A stretch of 64,000 bases of DNA from CAMFLJ01 sp965279255 (lineage in GTDB: Bacteria > Actinomycetota > Acidimicrobiia > Acidimicrobiales > Acidimicrobilacustridaceae): positions 4,278,001 through 4,342,000 of the forward strand of contig OZ257146.1 of the NCBI GenBank assembly GCA_965279255.1, written 5' to 3'. The position numbers and the translations under genes are program-made. The notes beneath the pieces were generated by a model, which was given only the letters and a program-made list of their open reading frames with translations, did not search any database and was not told the origin of the DNA. Each line of letters starts with the position of its first letter. Position 1 is the first letter of the stretch. Shown one piece after another: positions 58,685-64,000 of this stretch.

Positions 58685-58709
58685 CGTGGGGCGGTCGGGC
58701 CGCCCCACG
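58685..58709. terminator. Bidirectional hairpin terminator
   Basis: A perfect 10-bp stem CGTGGGGCGG with 58700-58709 and a 5-base loop lies between convergent genes ending at 58667 and 58716. Confidence 0.6.
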
Positions 58710-58715
58710 AGCCGA

Positions 58716-59504
58716 TCAGAGGTCGGCGATGCCCATCTCGAGGTTCGAGCCCTCGATGCCACCGTCGACGCGGATGTCGCGACCGGTGACGTAGGCGCCG
58801 GCCTCGGAGGACAGGTACACCGCAGCGGCGGCGATGTCCTCGACCGTGCCGAGGCGTCCGAGGGGGGTGGCGTCGATCATGGCCCGCTCGAGCTCCGGCA
58901 TCTGCAGCACCATGTCGAGCGCCGAGGTGGCGATCGAGCCGGGGGAGATGGAGTTCACCCGGATCTTCGGGGCCAGGTCCTGGGCCATGTGTCGGGTGAG
59001 CTTGAGCAGGGCGCCCTTGGCGGTGCCGTAGGCGGCGAAGCCCCGGTCGCCGAACGAGCCGGCCACCGACGTGATGTTGATGATCGAGCCGCTGCCGCGC
59101 TCGATCATGTGGGGCACGGCCAGCTGGCTCAGGTTGAAGGCGGTGGTGACGTTCCAGCGCAGGGCCTGGTCGAAGGCCTTCTCGGTGGTGTCCATGAACG
59201 CCTGGGGCATGGTGCCTCCGGCGTTGTTCACGACGATGTCGATGCCGCCGAGCTCGCTCACCGCGGCGTCGACGAGCTTGGCCATGCCCTCGCGGCTGCC
59301 GAGGTCACCGGGCACCACGATCGCCTTCTGGCCGACCGACTCGACGTAGGCGGCCACCTCGGCCAGCTGGTCCTCCGAGCGGGCGCCGATGACGACGTCG
59401 GCGCCACAGTCGGCGTAGGCCTTGGCGATGCCGGCACCGATGCCACGGCCGGCGGCGGTCACGATCGCCACCTTCCCGTCGAGCCGGAAGAGATCGAGGA
59501 TCAC
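58716..59504 (-). CDS. SDR-family oxidoreductase
   Basis: The 262-residue classical SDR has LDGKVAIVTAAGRGIGAGIAKAYADCGADVVIGAR, VNNAGGTMPQ, ITSVAGSFGDRGFAAYGTAKGAL with catalytic Ser/Tyr/Lys, VNSISPGSIATS and YVTGRDIRVDGG. It resembles the broad 3-oxoacyl-reductase/7-alpha-hydroxysteroid dehydrogenase group; the substrate cannot be assigned. The GTG at 59504 follows AAGGGGGAAAG. It is divergent from the pcrA gene. Confidence 0.9.
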   Translation of the reverse strand: MILDLFRLDGKVAIVTAAGRGIGAGIAKAYADCGADVVIGARSEDQLAEVAAYVESVGQKAIVVPGDLGSREGMAKLVDAAVSELGGIDIVVNNAGGTMPQAFMDTTEKAFDQALRWNVTTAFNLSQLAVPHMIERGSGSIINITSVAGSFGDRGFAAYGTAKGALLKLTRHMAQDLAPKIRVNSISPGSIATSALDMVLQMPELERAMIDATPLGRLGTVEDIAAAAVYLSSEAGAYVTGRDIRVDGGIEGSNLEMGIADL

Positions 59505-59654
59505 AGGACTTTCCCCCTTGGTCGCCCGCCGGGTGCGGGCATCACGAACGTCGGTCGACCCTATCGGGCGTTAGGGCGCTGATGCGGAGCGGGGTCGGGA
59601 TCGTGTCGGGCCGCACACGTCGCGACGCCAGCGGGGGCCGTCACAGGCCACCGG

Positions 59655-59660
59655 TAGGGT
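59655..59660 (+). promoter_or_regulatory. Possible -10 before pcrA
   Basis: TAGGGT is followed by nine bases and ATG 59670, giving at most a very short leader. Confidence 0.35.
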
Positions 59661-59669
59661 TGGGTCGTC

Positions 59670-63071
<3,402 letters not shown>

Positions 63072-63086
63072 TCAGGGGTCTGACGG

Positions 63087-63144
63087 TCCCACTGCCGGGT
63101 GTGGGAGACCGACTGCCGTGGGACCTTCGCCCCTGGCAGTGGGA
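63087..63144. repeat. Intergenic palindrome between pcrA and efeU
   Basis: TCCCACTGCC (63087-63096) and GGCAGTGGGA (63135-63144) form perfect 10-base arms around 38 bases. A related ACTGCCGTGGGACC occurs inside. It may serve as the pcrA terminator. The rest of the 157-base spacer holds the efeU promoter. Confidence 0.65.
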
Positions 63145-63161
63145 TTTCCACGTGCTCTAGG

Positions 63162-63198
63162 TTGGCATCCTCTCCGGTATGTGTTAGGCAGTCCTAAT
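63162..63198 (+). promoter_or_regulatory. Predicted efeU promoter with DtxR/IdeR-like box
   Basis: TTGGCA at 63162-63167 is the likely -35. The palindrome TTAGGCAGTCCTAA (63185-63198), TTAGG-N4-CCTAA, covers the -10 position. It matches the DtxR-type boxes at 24493 and 30705. Confidence 0.6.
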
Positions 63199-63228
63199 CC
63201 CGTCGTCCCCCCGGGGGTTGCACAGCCG

Positions 63229-64000
63229 TGTTCTCCAACTACCTCATCGGTCTTCGTGAAGGCCTGGAAGCCGCCCTCGTGGTCGGCATCCTCGTCGCCT
63301 ACCTGGTGAAGACCGGGCGCAAGGACAAGCTGGCCCCCCTCTGGATCGGCATCGGCGTGGCCATCGCCGTGTCGCTGGCCTTCGGCGCGATCCTCACCTA
63401 CGGCTCGTCCACCATGACCTTCGAGGCCCAGGAGGCCTTCGGCGGGTTCATGTCGATCATCGCCGTCGGCTTCGTCACCTGGATGGTCTTCTGGATGAAG
63501 AAGACCGCCCGTTCCCTCAAGGGCGAGCTCCACGGCAAGATCGACACCGCCGTCGCCCTCGGGCCGATCGCCCTCGCCGCCACCGCCACCATCGCCGTCG
63601 GCCGTGAGGGCCTCGAGACCGCGCTCTTCCTCTGGACCAACATCCAGGCCACCGGCGACACCGCCGCCCCCGTCATCGGTGCGGTGCTGGGCCTCGCCAC
63701 CGCGGTGGTGCTCGGCTACCTGATCTACCGCCAGGCCATCGCCATCAACCTGGCCAAGTTCTTCACCATCACCGGTGCCCTGCTCATCGTGGTGGCGGCG
63801 GGCGTGCTGGCCTACGGCATCCACGACCTGCAGGAGGCCGGCATCCTGCCCGGCCTGAACAACACCGCCTTCGACATCAGCTCCTGGTACTCGGCCTCGA
63901 GCTGGTACGGCACGCTCCTCAAGGGCATCTTCAACTTCTCGCCCAACCCGACCGTGCTCGAGGTCATCGTGTGGTTCGCCTACCTGGTGCCCACGATGTT
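63229..64000 (+). CDS. efeU: High-affinity iron permease of the FTR1/EfeU family (3' end beyond window)
   Basis: The 257 visible residues start FSNYLIGLREGLEAALVVGILVAYLV and include a second VGREGLETALFLW. The two REGLE motifs are the iron-binding signature of FTR1/EfeU permeases. Six or more membrane spans are visible. EfeU takes up iron across the cytoplasmic membrane, usually with EfeO and EfeB, which would lie beyond the window. GTG 63229 is the best start. A DtxR-like box 31 bases upstream suggests induction under iron limitation. Confidence 0.93.

Overview
The window is a high-GC, tightly packed bacterial chromosome segment. Its gene order, rpoC-rpsL-rpsG-fusA-tuf-rpsJ, then the S10/spc/alpha ribosomal clusters, truA, rplM-rpsI-glmM-glmS-nnr-alr-tsaEB-rimI-tsaD-groES-groEL and guaB3-guaA, is that of Actinomycetota. 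A predicted mycofactocin-type dehydrogenase, an F420/LLM-type oxidoreductase, DUF2510, many apparently leaderless genes and DtxR-like iron boxes fit the same phylum. The class is probably Acidimicrobiia; that is inference from gene content, and no genus can be named.

Layout: 1-5621 holds the rpoC tail, the str operon, tuf and rpsJ. At 5674-7886 three unrelated genes (a SpoIIAA/DUF2510 fusion, a small exported protein and an SDR) separate rpsJ from the rest of the S10 operon. The main ribosomal block, 8168-23577, runs rplC to rplQ and includes secY, adk, map and infA, mostly with 1-4 bp overlaps. infA appears to start with CTG. truA follows. At 24535-30657 an iron-responsive cassette interrupts the conserved order. 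It has an adenylation/carrier/membrane-acyltransferase fusion on + and a convergent ferric ABC importer on -, each behind a near-identical TTAGG-N4-CCTA box. A third such box precedes the ferrous/ferric permease gene efeU at the right end.

From 30941 to 48798 come rplM-rpsI, then cell-wall precursor genes: glmM, a greatly enlarged glmS-like protein, an AcpS-NnrE-NnrD fusion and alr. A second exported protein with the same PAFTG C-terminus follows, then a GTDC1/QTMAN-like glycosyltransferase, an AIM24 protein, a type-4 uracil-DNA glycosylase, the t6A genes tsaE-tsaB-rimI-tsaD, and groES-groEL under two overlapping CIRCE operators. From 48799 to 63071 the content is looser: a potassium channel, a 52-residue protein, a NUDIX hydrolase, two lipoproteins, guaB3-guaA, redox enzymes and a PcrA/UvrD helicase carrying a 353-residue intein. 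Large intergenic palindromes occur only in this right-hand part.

The genes mainly serve translation, protein export and folding, tRNA modification and wall-precursor synthesis. The accessory points of most interest are the iron cassette, the intein, the CTG start of infA, the oversized glmS-like protein, the metal-ligand tail on L22 and the shared PAFTG termini. No tRNA, rRNA, CRISPR array, IS element or replication origin was seen. No gap between genes exceeds 300 bases.
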